Shown here: one piece after another, positions 1 through 12,492 of the stretch
How positions within the stretch are numbered: position 1 is the stretch's first letter
Layout: each line of letters begins with the position of its first letter
Source of the DNA: Enterobacterales bacterium
Lineage (GTDB): Bacteria; Pseudomonadota; Gammaproteobacteria; Enterobacterales; Enterobacteriaceae
DNA length: 64,000 nt
Direction of reading: 5' to 3'
Assembly: GCA_015654925.1 (NCBI GenBank)
Contig: JAATFX010000035.1
Coordinates: forward strand, 1-64,000
Notes under the pieces: model-generated
Seen by the model: the letters and a program-made list of their open reading frames with translations, nothing else
Databases searched by the model: none
Told to the model about the DNA's origin: nothing
Program-made: the position numbers and the translations under genes

Positions 1-1
1 A

Positions 2-127
2 AAACTGTTTACCTTGCTGGATAACTCCGGTTATGACGGCTGGGTCAGCCTGGAATATCATCCGCAGGGCGCTACCGACGCCAGCTTTAACCAACTGCGG
101 CAAATGGGGCTGCTGCGCCGGGAATGA
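2..127 (+). CDS. Hydroxypyruvate isomerase family protein, C-terminal end only
   Basis: Only the last 41 codons are inside the window, ending in TGA at 125-127. The visible residues include GYDGWVSLEYHPQG, the last conserved block of the hydroxypyruvate isomerase (Hyi/OtnI) branch of the xylose-isomerase-like TIM barrels, where the Glu of 'LEY' is a metal ligand. That family interconverts hydroxypyruvate and tartronate semialdehyde or related acids. The gene converges on lsrK with 22 bp between the stops. The start and the upstream partners are out of view, so the substrate cannot be stated. Confidence 0.6.
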   Translation, partial: KLFTLLDNSGYDGWVSLEYHPQGATDASFNQLRQMGLLRRE

Positions 128-149
128 ACGCCAATCCCGCGCGCCGTTA

Positions 150-1757
150 TTATAGCCCCGGCGCTTTCCACATCGAGGTGGTCAGGCCGTGGTCCACCAG
201 CGACAGTTGGCCGGCATAGACCTCCTGCCAATCGGCCTTCATGCGCTGGTAGTGCTGGTGGTTAACCATATCCGGCTGGTACTCCCGCTGCCAGCGCACC
301 AGCCGCTCGCCGGTTTCGGCCAGGCTGGAATAAATGCCGGCGCCGACCCCGGCGGCGATGGCGCAGCCCAGCGCGGTGGCTTCTTTGACTTCCGGCACCT
401 TCACCGGTAGACCGGTGACATCACTGAGTATCTGGCACCATAACTTGCCTTTGGAACCGCCGCCGGCAAATACCAGCGCCGGGGTTTTTACCCCGGAAAA
501 ACGGGCGATCTGCTCCAGATTGCAGGCGGAAACTATGGCCGCGTTCTCTTCCAGGGCGCGAAACAGCGTCTGTTTATTGCAGCGATCGGGATCGATGGAC
601 AGGTTGATGAAAGAGGGGGCGGCGTGATACCAGGTCTTGAAATGCATAGCGTCGGAAAAAATCGGCATGACGCCGTGGAACCCCACCGGCACCCGGGCGG
701 CCATATCCTCCAGCAGGCTATAGGTATCCACGCCCATGCGCTCGGCGATCAGCTTTTCCTCGCCGCAGAAAGCATCGCGGAACCAGCGCATGGTCAAGCC
801 GGTAAAAAAGCTGATGGATTCGGCCTGGGCCATGCCGGGGATCACGTGGGGGTTGACCCGGATATTCATATCCGGATCGGTAATGGGGGCGGGCAGGTTG
901 ACCACCTGCTGCCAGAACGTGCCGCCGAGCACCGCCGTTTGCCCCGCCCGCACAATGCCCAGCCCCAGGCTGCCGAGCTGCACATCGCCGCCGCCCATCA
1001 CCACCGGCGTACCGGCGGCCAGGCCGCTGGCATGGGCGGCGGTGCGGGTGACCGCGCCCAGCACCGTACCGGTTTCCCGCACCGGCGACAGGATATCGGC
1101 GCGTAAACCGGCGATTTCCAGCAGGCTGGGCTGCCAGTCCCGGTTGGCCAGGCTAAGCATGCCGGTGGTGCCGGCGTTCGACGGGTCCACCGCCAGTTCG
1201 CCGCTCAGCATATAGGCCAGCCAGTCGCTGATCATGGTCAGGGTCGCCGCGCGGCGATAGACATCCGGCCGGTGGTGGGCCAGCCACAGCAGGCGCGGCA
1301 TGGCGCCCAGCGCCAGGGTCTGGCCGGAGCACTCGTAAACCTCGCGTTCGAACCCATAATCATGCAATTCTTTGAGTTCGCTGACCTCGCGGCTGGCGCG
1401 GGCATCCACATTGGCGCAGGCCCAGATGGGCTTGCCGTGGCGATCGTAAAGCACTATGCCTTCGCGCATGGAGCAGGCGGCTATCGCGCGGATCGCTTCG
1501 GGCGGCAGCCCCGCGAGTTGCAGCGCCTGCCGAATGCAGCCGCAGGCCAGCAGCCAGTTTTTATCCAAATCGAAGTCCATGGAACCGGGAATGGCGGGAT
1601 CGGACAGATGCTGCCATTCCGCCTGCCCGGTGGCGATCTGGTTGCCTTCGGTATCGAAAATCACCGCCCGGATACTGCCGGTGCCGGCATCCAGCGCCAG
1701 CAGATAGTCGTCGCCGGCGCGAGGCGGGGTGAGGGTAGGGGAACAGAGTGTGGCCAT
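150..1757 (-). CDS. lsrK: Autoinducer-2 kinase LsrK
   Basis: 535 residues, close to the usual 530. A cytoplasmic FGGY-family kinase that phosphorylates imported AI-2 (DPD); phospho-AI-2 is the inducer that releases LsrR. The N-terminal phosphate-binding motif [16 protein letters not shown], the central [15 protein letters not shown] and the C-terminal ATP-site block [17 protein letters not shown] are all present, and the protein ends [14 protein letters not shown] like the E. coli enzyme. It follows lsrR on the same strand after a 41-bp gap, so the two are probably co-transcribed as lsrRK. No frame damage seen. Confidence 0.97.
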   Translation of the reverse strand: MATLCSPTLTPPRAGDDYLLALDAGTGSIRAVIFDTEGNQIATGQAEWQHLSDPAIPGSMDFDLDKNWLLACGCIRQALQLAGLPPEAIRAIAACSMREGIVLYDRHGKPIWACANVDARASREVSELKELHDYGFEREVYECSGQTLALGAMPRLLWLAHHRPDVYRRAATLTMISDWLAYMLSGELAVDPSNAGTTGMLSLANRDWQPSLLEIAGLRADILSPVRETGTVLGAVTRTAAHASGLAAGTPVVMGGGDVQLGSLGLGIVRAGQTAVLGGTFWQQVVNLPAPITDPDMNIRVNPHVIPGMAQAESISFFTGLTMRWFRDAFCGEEKLIAERMGVDTYSLLEDMAARVPVGFHGVMPIFSDAMHFKTWYHAAPSFINLSIDPDRCNKQTLFRALEENAAIVSACNLEQIARFSGVKTPALVFAGGGSKGKLWCQILSDVTGLPVKVPEVKEATALGCAIAAGVGAGIYSSLAETGERLVRWQREYQPDMVNHQHYQRMKADWQEVYAGQLSLVDHGLTTSMWKAPGL

Positions 1758-1798
1758 TGTTTTTATCTCTGTGTCAGTGGCGCCGCGGCGCGTTAAGG

Positions 1799-2773
1799 TC
1801 AGAGCAGCGCCAGCATCGCGCGCACCGTACTCTCTTCGGTAATCAAGGCGTTAATATGTTTTCCCGTCAGGGCGGCCAGGATCGCCTCGGCTTTTTCCGC
1901 GCCGCCCGCTACCCCGATCACCTGGGGAATACTATCCAAATCCCGCAGCGATACGCCGATCAGCTCCTGGTGAATCGGCATCTCCCCGGCCAGCTCGCCG
2001 TTGCGCTGCATAAAGTAGCCCAGGATATCCCCCACCGCGCCCTTGCGGCCGAACAGCAGTTGCTCGCCCTCGCTGATATAACCGGAACGCATAATGGTGG
2101 CCTCGCGTCTCTGGCTCAGCGATCCTATGCCCACCACCGCGATATCCGCGGCGCGGGCGGTCAATAACACATCCTGCACGCTGCGCTCCTGGCGAAAAAT
2201 CTCAGCGACGCTGGCCGAGGAGGCGCGCAGGGGCGCCGGGATAATACTGACGCTACAGGCGGCATCCAGCTGGCCGATGCCGGTCATATACGGACCGACG
2301 CCGCCCGAAAGCGTCACCAGCCTGATCTGCTGCGAGGTGATAAAACCGCTCAAATGCTGGAGCGTGCTCATGGCGGTTTCGCCAAACCCCACCGCCAGCA
2401 GTTGCTGCGGCTGCAATTGCTTCATGATCTCCTGGGCGGCGCCGATGCCGATGCGCTGGTTGATATCCCGCTGCGCCAGCGCGGGCAATACCCGCACATG
2501 CCGTAGATCAAACCGTTCCAGCAGCAGGTTCTCCAGCTCCAGGCAACCCTCGTAGGGCGAGTTGATCTGTACGCGGATCACTCCGGACTGCCGGCCCTTC
2601 TCCAGCAGGCGCGACACTTTCAGGCGGGTCAGCCCCAGCTGCTCGCCGATTTCTCCCTGGGTCATGCCGTCGTGGTAATAAAACCACGCAATACGCGCTA
2701 ACAGTTCCGGTTCGGCCATGGTGCTGTCCGCTGGGTTGAAATGATCGGAATTATTTTTAGTCATATAGAACAC
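1799..2773 (-). CDS. lsrR: lsr operon repressor LsrR
   Basis: 324 residues. SorC/DeoR-family transcriptional repressor of the lsr genes. A helix-turn-helix lies near residues 38-65 ([20 protein letters not shown]), followed by a sugar-phosphate-binding domain with LVTLSGGVG and [14 protein letters not shown], which in this family binds phospho-AI-2. The gene is divergent from lsrA; the intergenic region holds TGAACA/TGTTCA-type symmetrical elements that fit autoregulation. lsrK follows downstream. All expected parts are present. Confidence 0.95.
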   Translation of the reverse strand: MFYMTKNNSDHFNPADSTMAEPELLARIAWFYYHDGMTQGEIGEQLGLTRLKVSRLLEKGRQSGVIRVQINSPYEGCLELENLLLERFDLRHVRVLPALAQRDINQRIGIGAAQEIMKQLQPQQLLAVGFGETAMSTLQHLSGFITSQQIRLVTLSGGVGPYMTGIGQLDAACSVSIIPAPLRASSASVAEIFRQERSVQDVLLTARAADIAVVGIGSLSQRREATIMRSGYISEGEQLLFGRKGAVGDILGYFMQRNGELAGEMPIHQELIGVSLRDLDSIPQVIGVAGGAEKAEAILAALTGKHINALITEESTVRAMLALL

Positions 2774-2987
2774 TTATTAAAATTTAAATCAATTGTTCAA
2801 TTAAGAACAGGGGCAAATTGTGACGGGCACGGCAAAAGTAAAATTGTCGTGTCCTCCGGCGCTACTTGAGCAATCGTAATGAGTGAAATGTGATCCATCT
2901 GGCGGTTTTATTATAACGCGCCTACTAGTCTAATGAACAGTTTTGAAATTAAAATTCATTTGTTCACATTTGACCGAGGGCAATCTG
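2774..2987. promoter_or_regulatory. lsrR-lsrA divergent control region
   Basis: 214 bp between the two starts, more AT-rich than the genes beside it. TGTTC-AATTAA-GAACA lies at 2794-2809, 21 bp in front of lsrR. TGAACA at 2934-2939 and TGTTCA at 2961-2966 flank an AT-rich centre just in front of lsrA. These are the best LsrR-operator candidates by symmetry; that is inference. TGTGA half sites at 2819-2823 and 2889-2893 could belong to weak CRP sites, which would fit the known cAMP-CRP dependence of lsr, but neither has a good second half. Confidence 0.55.
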
Positions 2988-4550
2988 ATGGCACAACCCC
3001 CGATATCCGCCACGCCGTTGCTCAACGTACAAAACGTCTGCAAGCAGTATTCCGGCGTGGCGGTATTAAAAAATATCGAGTTTACCCTGATGCCCGGCCA
3101 GATCCATGCCTTGCTCGGCGGCAACGGCGCGGGCAAGTCGACGCTGATGAAAATTATCGCCGGCGTGGTCGCCCCCGACAGCGGCGCGCTGCGCATCGCG
3201 GGCGAGACATGCGAGCGCCTGACCCCGGCCAGGGCGCACCACTACGGCATTTATCTGGTGCCCCAGGAGCCGATGCTGTTTCCCAATATGACGGTCAAGG
3301 AGAACATTCTCTTTCGCCTGCCGCGCCACCAGGCCGACGGCAAAAAGCTGAGCGCGCTGCTCGACAGCCTGGGGTGCAGCCTGTCCCTGCAGGCGGCGGC
3401 CGGCACCCTGGAAGTCGCCGATCAGCAACTGGTGGAAATTCTGCGCGGGCTGATGCGCGACGCGCGCATTCTGATCCTGGACGAACCCACCGCCTCGCTG
3501 ACTCCCGCGGAAACCCAGCGCCTGTTTCAACAGGTACGCGGTCTGGTAAAGCAGGGCGTTGGCGTGGTGTTTATTTCCCATAAATTACCCGAAGTGCATG
3601 CCCTGGCGGACTGGGTCAGCGTTATGCGCGACGGCGCCATCACCCTGAGCGGCGCCATCGGCCAATTCGACAGCGACGCGCTGATCCAGGCCATCGCCCC
3701 CCTGGCCGCCGCCGCCCTGCCCGCCGCGCAAAAAATGTGGCTTGAGCTGCCGGGCCAACGCAAGACCGCCGATACGCGCCGGCCGGTGCTGGAGGTGGAG
3801 CATCTGAGCGGCGAGGGGTTCAGGGATGTGTCGTTTAGCGTACACGCCGGCGAGATCGTGGGTCTGGCGGGCGTGGTGGGCGCGGGGCGTACCGAGCTGG
3901 CGGAAAGCCTGTATGGCCTGCGTCCGCTGCGCGGCGGGCGGCTGCGGCTCGAAGGCCGGGATATCGGCGGGCTGGCCCTGAACGCGCGGCTGGCCGCGGG
4001 GCTGGTTTATCTGCCCGAGGACCGCCAGGCCTCCGGTTTATATCTGGATGCGCCGCTGTATTGGAATACCGGCGCGCTGGCCGCTGCCCGCAATGACTGG
4101 TGGTTATCGCCGCGGCGGGAAAAAGCCGCCCTGGAACGTTATCACCGGGCGCTGGGCATTAAATATGTGCATGCCGATCAGCTGGCGCGCACGCTTTCCG
4201 GCGGCAACCAGCAAAAGCTGCTGATTGCCAAATGCCTGGAAGCGCAGCCCCGGCTGCTGATCGTCGATGAGCCCACGCGCGGCGTCGACGTGTCGGCGCG
4301 GGCGGATATTTATCAATTACTGCGCGGCGTGGTGCAGCAAAACGTGGCGCTGCTGCTGATTTCCTCTGACCCGGAAGAGATTGCCCTGCTGGCGGATCGG
4401 GTGCTGGTGATGCACCAGGGGCAAATGAGCGCGCCGATGAGCCGGGGATCGGTCAGCGTCGAGCACATGATGCGTTTGGCTTTCGGCTCCCCCGCATCAG
4501 CGGAAGCCAACGCCTATGGCGGACATATCGAGGATAGCGCCGATGCTTAA
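2988..4550 (+). CDS. lsrA: AI-2 ABC transporter ATP-binding protein LsrA
   Basis: 520 residues from the ATG at 2988, chosen because GAGGG lies 8 bases in front and the protein then matches the normal length; an upstream in-frame ATG at 2943 has no ribosome site. It carries two fused ABC modules as in sugar-type importers: Walker [10 protein letters not shown] near residues 44-52, [10 protein letters not shown] in module one, then [13 protein letters not shown] and [12 protein letters not shown] in module two. It energises AI-2 import through LsrC/LsrD. Its end overlaps the start of lsrC by 8 bases. Confidence 0.95.
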   Translation: MAQPPISATPLLNVQNVCKQYSGVAVLKNIEFTLMPGQIHALLGGNGAGKSTLMKIIAGVVAPDSGALRIAGETCERLTPARAHHYGIYLVPQEPMLFPNMTVKENILFRLPRHQADGKKLSALLDSLGCSLSLQAAAGTLEVADQQLVEILRGLMRDARILILDEPTASLTPAETQRLFQQVRGLVKQGVGVVFISHKLPEVHALADWVSVMRDGAITLSGAIGQFDSDALIQAIAPLAAAALPAAQKMWLELPGQRKTADTRRPVLEVEHLSGEGFRDVSFSVHAGEIVGLAGVVGAGRTELAESLYGLRPLRGGRLRLEGRDIGGLALNARLAAGLVYLPEDRQASGLYLDAPLYWNTGALAAARNDWWLSPRREKAALERYHRALGIKYVHADQLARTLSGGNQQKLLIAKCLEAQPRLLIVDEPTRGVDVSARADIYQLLRGVVQQNVALLLISSDPEEIALLADRVLVMHQGQMSAPMSRGSVSVEHMMRLAFGSPASAEANAYGGHIEDSADA

Positions 4551-5607
4551 ATTATTGCAAAACAACCGCGAACTTACCGCGCTGCTGGCCATCCTGGCGC
4601 TGTTTGTCCTGCTGGGCGCGCTGGATCGCAGCTATATCAGCCTGCAAACGCTGGCGATGATTTTCAGCAGCGCGCAGATCCTGATGCTGCTGGCCATGGG
4701 CGCGGCCCTGGTGATGCTGACGCGCAATATCGATGTATCGGTGGGGTCGACCACCGGCCTGTGCGCGGTATCGCTGGGGCTGTTGCTGAACGCCGGCTGG
4801 GGGCTGGCGCCGGCCATGCTGATGACGCTGGCGGTGGGGGCCGCGGCGGGATTGTTCAACGGGATACTGGTGGCGTGGTTGCGCATTCCGGCCATCGTCG
4901 CCACCCTCGGGACCCTGGGGCTATACCGGGGATTGATGCTGCTGCTGACCGGGGGTAAATGGATTGAAGGGCTGCCCTCCGGCCTGAAAGCGTTATCCAG
5001 TCCGCTCTGGCTGGGCATTTCGCCCATTGGCTGGTTGATTATGCTGTTGCTGGGCGGCCTGTTCTGGTTATGCGGGCGCACCTCCTTCGGCCGCAGTTTT
5101 TACGCGGTGGGAGATAATTTACAGGGCGCGCGCCAGCTGGGCGTGCCGATCAATACCATCCGCATCACCGCTTTTATGGTCAACGGCATGATGGCGGCAT
5201 TGGCCGGTATTGTGTTCGCTTCGCAAATCGGTTTTGTCCCCAATCAAACCGGCAGCGGGCTGGAAATGAAGGCGATTGCCGCCTGCGTGCTGGGCGGCAT
5301 CAGCCTGCTCGGCGGGACGGGCACGGTGGCCGGCGCGGTGCTGGGGGCATATTTCCTGACGCAAATCGACAGCGTGCTGGTGTTGCTGCGGCTGCCCGCC
5401 TGGTGGAACGATTTTATCGCCGGCCTGGTGCTGCTCGGGGTGCTGATTTTTGACGGCCGCTTGCGCCGGGCGCTGGAGCAAAGCCGCCGCCGGCAAAAAT
5501 ATGCCCGCTTCATGCCGGCGCCAGGCGCGGGAAAAGGCAAAAAAAAACGGCCGGGCAACGCGCGCCGCGCGCCGCTCGCCGCGGATAAAAAAAGCGGGGT
5601 GGCCTGA
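4543..5607 (+). CDS. lsrC: AI-2 ABC transporter permease LsrC
   Basis: 354 residues from the ATG at 4543 ([16 protein letters not shown]), which agrees with the E. coli N-terminus; an earlier in-frame ATG at 4516 would only add nine residues inside lsrA. The protein is strongly hydrophobic with about ten membrane segments and the BPD_transp_2 signature [19 protein letters not shown] and [15 protein letters not shown]. The C-terminal tail after the last helix is unusually basic (many Lys/Arg over about 50 residues). Overlaps lsrA by 8 bases and lsrD by one base, so translation is probably coupled. Confidence 0.95.
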   Translation: MLKLLQNNRELTALLAILALFVLLGALDRSYISLQTLAMIFSSAQILMLLAMGAALVMLTRNIDVSVGSTTGLCAVSLGLLLNAGWGLAPAMLMTLAVGAAAGLFNGILVAWLRIPAIVATLGTLGLYRGLMLLLTGGKWIEGLPSGLKALSSPLWLGISPIGWLIMLLLGGLFWLCGRTSFGRSFYAVGDNLQGARQLGVPINTIRITAFMVNGMMAALAGIVFASQIGFVPNQTGSGLEMKAIAACVLGGISLLGGTGTVAGAVLGAYFLTQIDSVLVLLRLPAWWNDFIAGLVLLGVLIFDGRLRRALEQSRRRQKYARFMPAPGAGKGKKKRPGNARRAPLAADKKSGVA

Positions 5608-6605
5608 TGAACATCAAAGCGTACGGCTGGGAAGGAGCGCTGGTGCTATTGCTGGCGGCGGAGATTGCGCTGTTCGGGGTGGTAAATCCGCGCATGCTGG
5701 ATATTAATATGCTGTTGTTCAGCACCAGCGATTTTATCGCCATCGGCATTGTCGCCCTGCCGCTGACCATGGTGATCGTCAGCGGCGGCATCGATATTTC
5801 TTTTGCTTCCACCGTCGGGCTATGCGCCATCGCGCTCGGCGTGCTGTTCCAAAGCGGCGTGCCCATGGCCGCGGCTATTCCGTTAACCCTGTTGCTCGGC
5901 CTGGCCTGCGGGTTGCTCAACGCCGGCCTGATCCTGTTTACCGGCGTCAACCCGCTGGTCATTACGCTGGGTACGCTCTATCTGTTCGGCGGCAGCGCCC
6001 TATTGCTGTCCGGCCTGGCGGGCGCCACCGGCTTTGAAGGCATCGGCGGTTTCCCCACCGCCTTTAGCGATTTCGCCAATTTGGCGCCGGGCGGGGTGCC
6101 GATGCCATTACTGGTGTTTTTAATCACGCTGCTGGGATTCTGGCTGCTGACGCACCGCACCCGGCTCGGCCGCAATGTCTTTATGATTGGCCAAAATGCG
6201 CGGGTGGCGCGTTATAGCGCGGTGCCTGTGGGGCGCACGCTGTGCGCGGTCTATGGCCTGACCGGCCTGGCGTCGGCGGTGGCCGCCGTGCTGCTGGTGT
6301 CCTATTTCGGTTCCGCCCGTTCCGATCTGGGCGGCGCGCTGCTGATGCCGGCCATTACCGCGGTGGTGCTGGGCGGAGCCAATATTTACGGCGGTTCCGG
6401 CTCGATTCTCGGCACCGCGCTGGCCACCCTGCTGGTGGGATTTTTGCAGCAGGGCCTGCAAATGGCGGGCGTGGGCAACCAGGTTTCCAGCGCCCTGTCC
6501 GGCGCGCTCTTGATCCTGGTGGTGATTGGCCGCTCCGCCAGCCTGCATTGGGACATCGTTACTACTTTCCTGACCCGTCGGCTGCGCCCGCGGGTTCCCC
6601 TATGA
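5607..6605 (+). CDS. lsrD: AI-2 ABC transporter permease LsrD
   Basis: 332 residues; second permease subunit of the AI-2 importer. Multi-spanning membrane protein with [17 protein letters not shown] and [15 protein letters not shown], which match the paired permease family of LsrC. Its ATG overlaps the lsrC stop by one base (TGATG). The stop overlaps an ATG at 6602 that is in frame with lsrB, but lsrB more likely starts at 6635. No irregularity seen. Confidence 0.95.
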   Translation: MNIKAYGWEGALVLLLAAEIALFGVVNPRMLDINMLLFSTSDFIAIGIVALPLTMVIVSGGIDISFASTVGLCAIALGVLFQSGVPMAAAIPLTLLLGLACGLLNAGLILFTGVNPLVITLGTLYLFGGSALLLSGLAGATGFEGIGGFPTAFSDFANLAPGGVPMPLLVFLITLLGFWLLTHRTRLGRNVFMIGQNARVARYSAVPVGRTLCAVYGLTGLASAVAAVLLVSYFGSARSDLGGALLMPAITAVVLGGANIYGGSGSILGTALATLLVGFLQQGLQMAGVGNQVSSALSGALLILVVIGRSASLHWDIVTTFLTRRLRPRVPL

Positions 6606-6634
6606 ACTTCCCTAAGACCAATGGAGTACGGACC

Positions 6635-7657
6635 ATGGATAAAATCATCTGGCGCAACCTGGTAATGGCGGGCGCGCTTTGCCTGGCGGGGGGGATCGCA
6701 ACCGCCCAGGCCGCCGAGCGCATCGCTTTTATCCCCAAGCTGGTAGGCGTGGGCTTTTTTACCAGCGGCGGCAACGGCGCCCTGGCGGCGGGTAAGGAAC
6801 TGGGCATCGATGTGACCTATGACGGGCCGACCGAACCCAGCGTGTCCGGGCAGGTACAGTTAATCAATAACTTCGTCAACCAGGGATATAACGCCATTAT
6901 CGTGTCGGCGGTATCGCCCGACGGACTGTGCCCGGCGCTCAAGCGCGCCATGCAGCGCGGGGTCAAGGTGCTGACCTGGGATTCCGATACCAAACCCGAG
7001 TGCCGGACCCTGTATATCGACCAGGGCACGCCGAAACAACTGGGCGAGCTGCTGGTGGATATGGCGGCCAAACAGAATATCAAGGAGCAGGCCAAGGTGG
7101 CCTTTTTCTACTCCAGCCCCACGGTGACCGACCAGAACCAGTGGGTCAAGGAGGCCAAAGCCAAAATCAGCGCCGAACATCCGGGCTGGAGTATCGTGAC
7201 CACGCAATTTGGCTATAACGATGCCACCAAGTCCCTGCAAACCGCCGAAGGCATCCTGAAAGCCTATCCGGATCTGGACGCCATTATCGCCCCCGACGCC
7301 AACGCGCTGCCAGCCGCCGCCCAGGCCGCGGAAAATCTCGGCCGCAAGAACGTGGCGATTGTCGGCTTCAGTACGCCAAACGTCATGCGCCCCTATGTCG
7401 AACGCGGCACGGTGAAAACCTTCGGCCTGTGGGACGTGGTGCAGCAGGGCAAAATCGCGGTGTACGTAGCCCATGAAATGCTGCAAAAAGGCGATCTGAA
7501 GGTGGGCGACAAATTGACCATCCCGCAGGTGGGCGAAGTGGAAGTCTCGCCGAACAGCGTGCAGGGATATGACTATGAAGCGAAGAATAACGGCATTGTC
7601 CTGCTGCCGCAGCGCGTGCAGTTCGACAAAGACAATATCGGTAAATATGACTTTTAA
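6635..7657 (+). CDS. lsrB: AI-2-binding periplasmic protein LsrB
   Basis: 340 residues from the ATG at 6635, which has GGAG nine bases in front and gives the family's usual length; the in-frame ATG at 6602 is an alternative. A signal peptide ends at ATAQAAE. The mature part carries [29 protein letters not shown] and [15 protein letters not shown], regions that line the AI-2 pocket in LsrB (Asp and Lys/Asp/Ala/Pro positions are kept). It binds extracellular AI-2 in the periplasm and delivers it to LsrACD. Confidence 0.96.
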   Translation: MDKIIWRNLVMAGALCLAGGIATAQAAERIAFIPKLVGVGFFTSGGNGALAAGKELGIDVTYDGPTEPSVSGQVQLINNFVNQGYNAIIVSAVSPDGLCPALKRAMQRGVKVLTWDSDTKPECRTLYIDQGTPKQLGELLVDMAAKQNIKEQAKVAFFYSSPTVTDQNQWVKEAKAKISAEHPGWSIVTTQFGYNDATKSLQTAEGILKAYPDLDAIIAPDANALPAAAQAAENLGRKNVAIVGFSTPNVMRPYVERGTVKTFGLWDVVQQGKIAVYVAHEMLQKGDLKVGDKLTIPQVGEVEVSPNSVQGYDYEAKNNGIVLLPQRVQFDKDNIGKYDF

Positions 7658-7681
7658 TCATCCCACCGGGGAGGAATAATT

Positions 7682-8575
7682 ATGGCTGATTTGGATGATA
7701 TCAAAGATGGGAAAGATTTCGGCATCGGGGTGGCGCAGCAAAACGCGCCGTTTTTCCTCAAAGGCAGCGGGGCGCTGGACTGGGGGATGCAGTCGCGCCT
7801 GGCGCGGATTTTTAATCCCGCGTCCGGCCGTACGGTGATGCTGGCGTTCGATCACGGCTATTTCCAGGGGCCGACCACCGGACTTGAGCGGATCGACTTG
7901 CATATCGCCCCCTTGTTCGCCCACACCGATGTGCTGATGTGCACGCGCGGTATTTTACGCAGCGTGGTATCGCCGGCGGTGAATAAACCCGTGGTGCTGC
8001 GGGCGTCCGGGGCCAACTCCATCCTGGGGGAACTGTCGAACGAAGCGGTGGCGGTAGCCATTGAGGATGCATTGCGCCTCAACGTGGCGGCCATGGCGGC
8101 GCAGGTTTATATCGGCAGCGAATATGAACACCAATCCATCAAAAATATTATCCAGCTGGTGGACCAGGGCACGCGCTACGGCATGCCCACCATGGCGGTC
8201 ACCGGCGTCGGCAAGGACATGGTGCGCGACCAGCGCTATTTTTCCCTGGCGACGCGCATCGCCGCTGAAATCGGCGCGCAGATCATCAAGACCTATTATA
8301 CCGACACCGGTTTTGAACGCGTGGCGGCCGGGTGTCCGGTGCCGATCGTGATCGCCGGCGGAAAGAAACTGCCCGAGCGCGACGCGTTGGAAATGTGCTA
8401 CCGCGCTATCGACCAGGGCGCGTCCGGGGTGGATATGGGACGCAATATCTTCCAGTCCGCCGCGCCGGTGGCGATGCTTAAAGCGGTGCAGGCCGTGGTG
8501 CACCACGGCGAAAACGCCGAGCGCGCCTATGAGCTGTTCAAAAGCGAACAACACGCGAATAAAGGAGGGGAGTGA
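7682..8575 (+). CDS. lsrF: Phospho-AI-2 thiolase/aldolase LsrF
   Basis: 297 residues. LsrF is the class I aldolase-like thiolase that transfers the acetyl group of the LsrG product to coenzyme A, ending AI-2 breakdown. Features: [18 protein letters not shown] near the start of the barrel, [22 protein letters not shown], the active-site Lys in IIKTYYTD, and the phosphate-site [11 protein letters not shown] near the end. A strong GGGGAGG site precedes the ATG. It lies 24 bp after lsrB and overlaps lsrG. Confidence 0.96.
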   Translation: MADLDDIKDGKDFGIGVAQQNAPFFLKGSGALDWGMQSRLARIFNPASGRTVMLAFDHGYFQGPTTGLERIDLHIAPLFAHTDVLMCTRGILRSVVSPAVNKPVVLRASGANSILGELSNEAVAVAIEDALRLNVAAMAAQVYIGSEYEHQSIKNIIQLVDQGTRYGMPTMAVTGVGKDMVRDQRYFSLATRIAAEIGAQIIKTYYTDTGFERVAAGCPVPIVIAGGKKLPERDALEMCYRAIDQGASGVDMGRNIFQSAAPVAMLKAVQAVVHHGENAERAYELFKSEQHANKGGE

Positions 8576-8874
8576 TGCATGTGACGCTGGTGGAAATCAA
8601 TGTCAAACCCGACAAGGTGCAGGAGTTCCTGGCGGTGTTCCGTCAAAATCACCTGGGCTCGGTACAGGAACCGGGCAATTTGCGCTTTGACGTGTTGCAG
8701 GACGAGCAGTCGCCGAACCGCTTTTATATCTATGAGGCCTATCGCGACGAGCAGGCGGTGGCGGCGCATAAAAAAACCGCCCACTACCTGCGCTGTGTCG
8801 AACAGCTCGAACCGCTGATGACGGGGCCGCGTAAAAAGACCACGTTTATCGGCCTGCTGCCGGAGATAACCTGA
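8575..8874 (+). CDS. lsrG: Phospho-AI-2 isomerase LsrG
   Basis: 99 residues from the ATG at 8575, which overlaps the lsrF stop by one base; a GTG at 8572 would add one residue. A small antibiotic-biosynthesis-monooxygenase-fold protein that isomerises phospho-DPD. It opens [10 protein letters not shown] and keeps [20 protein letters not shown] and the His of [10 protein letters not shown], as in characterised LsrG. Last gene of the lsr transport/degradation operon; tam, which follows in E. coli, is not here. Confidence 0.95.
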   Translation: MHVTLVEINVKPDKVQEFLAVFRQNHLGSVQEPGNLRFDVLQDEQSPNRFYIYEAYRDEQAVAAHKKTAHYLRCVEQLEPLMTGPRKKTTFIGLLPEIT

Positions 8875-8892
8875 AACGCGCCGCGCCCGCGC

Positions 8893-10722
8893 TTATGGCT
8901 GCCACTGGGATTCACCGCCGCTGAGTTTGCGATCGAGATAAAACGCCGCGCTGATTAACGCCAGGTGGGTCAATGCCTGGGGAGTATTGCCCAGCGGGTA
9001 GCCCCGCTGGTCGAACTCCTCGGCGTACAGACCGAGCGGGTTGGCGTAGCTGAGCAGTTTTTCAAATTCAAACTGCGCCTCCGCCAGGCGATCGGCGCGC
9101 GCCAGGCACTCCACATACCAAAACGAACAGGCGGCAAAGGCGCCTTCCTGGCCGTATAACGGGTCGGAGGGCGTAACCTCGGCATTGTAGCGCCGCACCA
9201 GGCCGTCTTGCACCAAGGTGTTTTTGATGGCGTCAAGGGTGGCCAGCCAATCGGGGTCCGTGGCGCCGACAAACCGGAACAGCGGCATCAGCAGCATGGA
9301 CGCATCCAGATCGCTGCCGTGACGGGTGGCGGTAAAATGGCCCAGTTCCGGGTTCCAGAAGTGGGTCCAGATATCGTCGCGGATGGCGTTGCGCGCTTCA
9401 TCCCAGCGCGCGTAAGGCATGGATAGCGAGCGTTTGGCCCCCAGACGCAGCGCGCGGTCGATGGCCACCCAGCACATTAATCGTGAATGCAGGAAATGCT
9501 GCGGTTCGCCACGCATCTCCCAGATACCCGCATCCGCCTGGTTCCAGCATTCGCACACATGATCGATCATTTTGCTGATATGCTCCCAACCCCGGTGTGA
9601 AATGGCTTCGCCATATTTATTGGCCAGGTATACGGCATCCATCAGCTCGCCGTAAATATCCAGTTGCAGCTGCCGGTACGCCCCGTTGCCGATGCGTACC
9701 GGGGTAGACCCGGCATACCCGGACAAATGCGGCAAGTCGGTTTCCTCCAGCTCGGTGCCGCTGTCAAGGCGATACATCACCTGCAGTTTATCCGGCTGGA
9801 ACCGGCTATTTTCGGTGCAGCGGCCCACCCATTTGACAAAGGCGCCGGCTTCATCGGTGTAACCCAAACGCATCAGGGCATAGACGCTGAACGAAGCGTC
9901 GCGTATCCAGGACGCGCGATAATCCCAGTTGCGCTCCCCGCCCAGATGTTCCGGCAGGCCAAAGGTGGCCGCCGCGGCGATGGACCCGTGCCGGTAAGAC
10001 GTGAGCAGCTTGAGCGCCAGCGCCGAGCGGTTAACCATCTCCCGCCAGCGGCCTTTATAATTACTGGTGGCGCACCAGCGGCGCCAGTACTTCAGCGTTT
10101 CGTCGAAACACGCCTGGGTATTGTCCAGATTGACCTGTTTATCCTGGGCGCCGCCGAAAATAAATTCAGCGCTTTCGCCGGCCTTCAGCACAAAGCTGGC
10201 CACGGCGCCGCCGCCGGAGGTATGCAGGGGTACGCTCGATACCAGGCGCAGGGTAGGTTGGCCCCGGGCGGTAAAATCCACCGCCCCACGGTTGAGGCGC
10301 GCCCGGGGCTTGGCGCGGGCATAGTCTTGTACCGGGGCGCAGCGCAGCGCGAATGTGGCTTCGCCGTGCAACACTTCCAGGCGGCGGATAATGCGCGGCA
10401 GCCGATCGTCGGCGTCGCAAATCGGCATAAAATCGGTCACTTCCGCCAGGCCGGCGTTATCCAGCCAGCGGGTTTGCAGAATATTGCTGTCCGGCAGGTA
10501 GAGCTGCTGGCGGCGGGCATTGGGCCAATCGGGCGACAGGCTGAAAAGTCCGGCCTGGTCGGTATCGAGCAAGGCGCTGAATACCGAGGGGCTATCCAGT
10601 TCCGGCCAGCAGAAATAGTCGATGGTGCCATCCAGGGCGACCAACGCGCAGGTGCGCAGATCGCCGATAATACCGCGATCGCCGATGCTGCGCTTCACGT
10701 CGGTTTTCGGTAGTTCAGCCAT
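8893..10722 (-). CDS. Glycoside hydrolase family 15 protein (glucoamylase/trehalase type)
   Basis: 609 residues from the ATG at 10722, preceded by AGGA about ten bases away; the open frame continues upstream to 10920 but that part looks non-coding and overlaps the astD leader. An N-terminal beta-sandwich (residues 1-230) starts GDRGIIGDLRTCALVALDG. The (alpha/alpha)6 catalytic barrel carries NWDYRASWIRDASFSVYAL, ELEETDLPHLSGY and QEGAFAACSFWYVECLA; the Glu in the last two blocks are the usual acid/base pair. Bacterial relatives cleave maltooligosaccharides or trehalose; which applies is unknown. No signal peptide, so cytoplasmic. Monocistronic. Confidence 0.85.
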   Translation of the reverse strand: MAELPKTDVKRSIGDRGIIGDLRTCALVALDGTIDYFCWPELDSPSVFSALLDTDQAGLFSLSPDWPNARRQQLYLPDSNILQTRWLDNAGLAEVTDFMPICDADDRLPRIIRRLEVLHGEATFALRCAPVQDYARAKPRARLNRGAVDFTARGQPTLRLVSSVPLHTSGGGAVASFVLKAGESAEFIFGGAQDKQVNLDNTQACFDETLKYWRRWCATSNYKGRWREMVNRSALALKLLTSYRHGSIAAAATFGLPEHLGGERNWDYRASWIRDASFSVYALMRLGYTDEAGAFVKWVGRCTENSRFQPDKLQVMYRLDSGTELEETDLPHLSGYAGSTPVRIGNGAYRQLQLDIYGELMDAVYLANKYGEAISHRGWEHISKMIDHVCECWNQADAGIWEMRGEPQHFLHSRLMCWVAIDRALRLGAKRSLSMPYARWDEARNAIRDDIWTHFWNPELGHFTATRHGSDLDASMLLMPLFRFVGATDPDWLATLDAIKNTLVQDGLVRRYNAEVTPSDPLYGQEGAFAACSFWYVECLARADRLAEAQFEFEKLLSYANPLGLYAEEFDQRGYPLGNTPQALTHLALISAAFYLDRKLSGGESQWQP

Positions 10723-10854
10723 GTTTCTGATTTCCTGAAAAATAGGCGCATATGCCATTAATGATGAAAATTGTCTTATTAACGTCTTCTTCACTATAGC
10801 CCAGCCCTGATTGTTCAGCGCTGTCGCTCGCCTATCCGTTCGCCGTCCGTTTGA

Positions 10855-12429
<1,575 letters not shown>

Positions 12430-12492
12430 CCATCAATGCGGCCGCCCGGGGCGCCAGCACGGGATAATCCGCAATTAACGGGGATCATCAGT

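Noticed and set aside
9664..10713. A 349-codon open frame on the + strand opposite the GH15 gene
   Set aside because: Antisense shadow of a gene with clear GH15 motifs; no ribosome site or domain.
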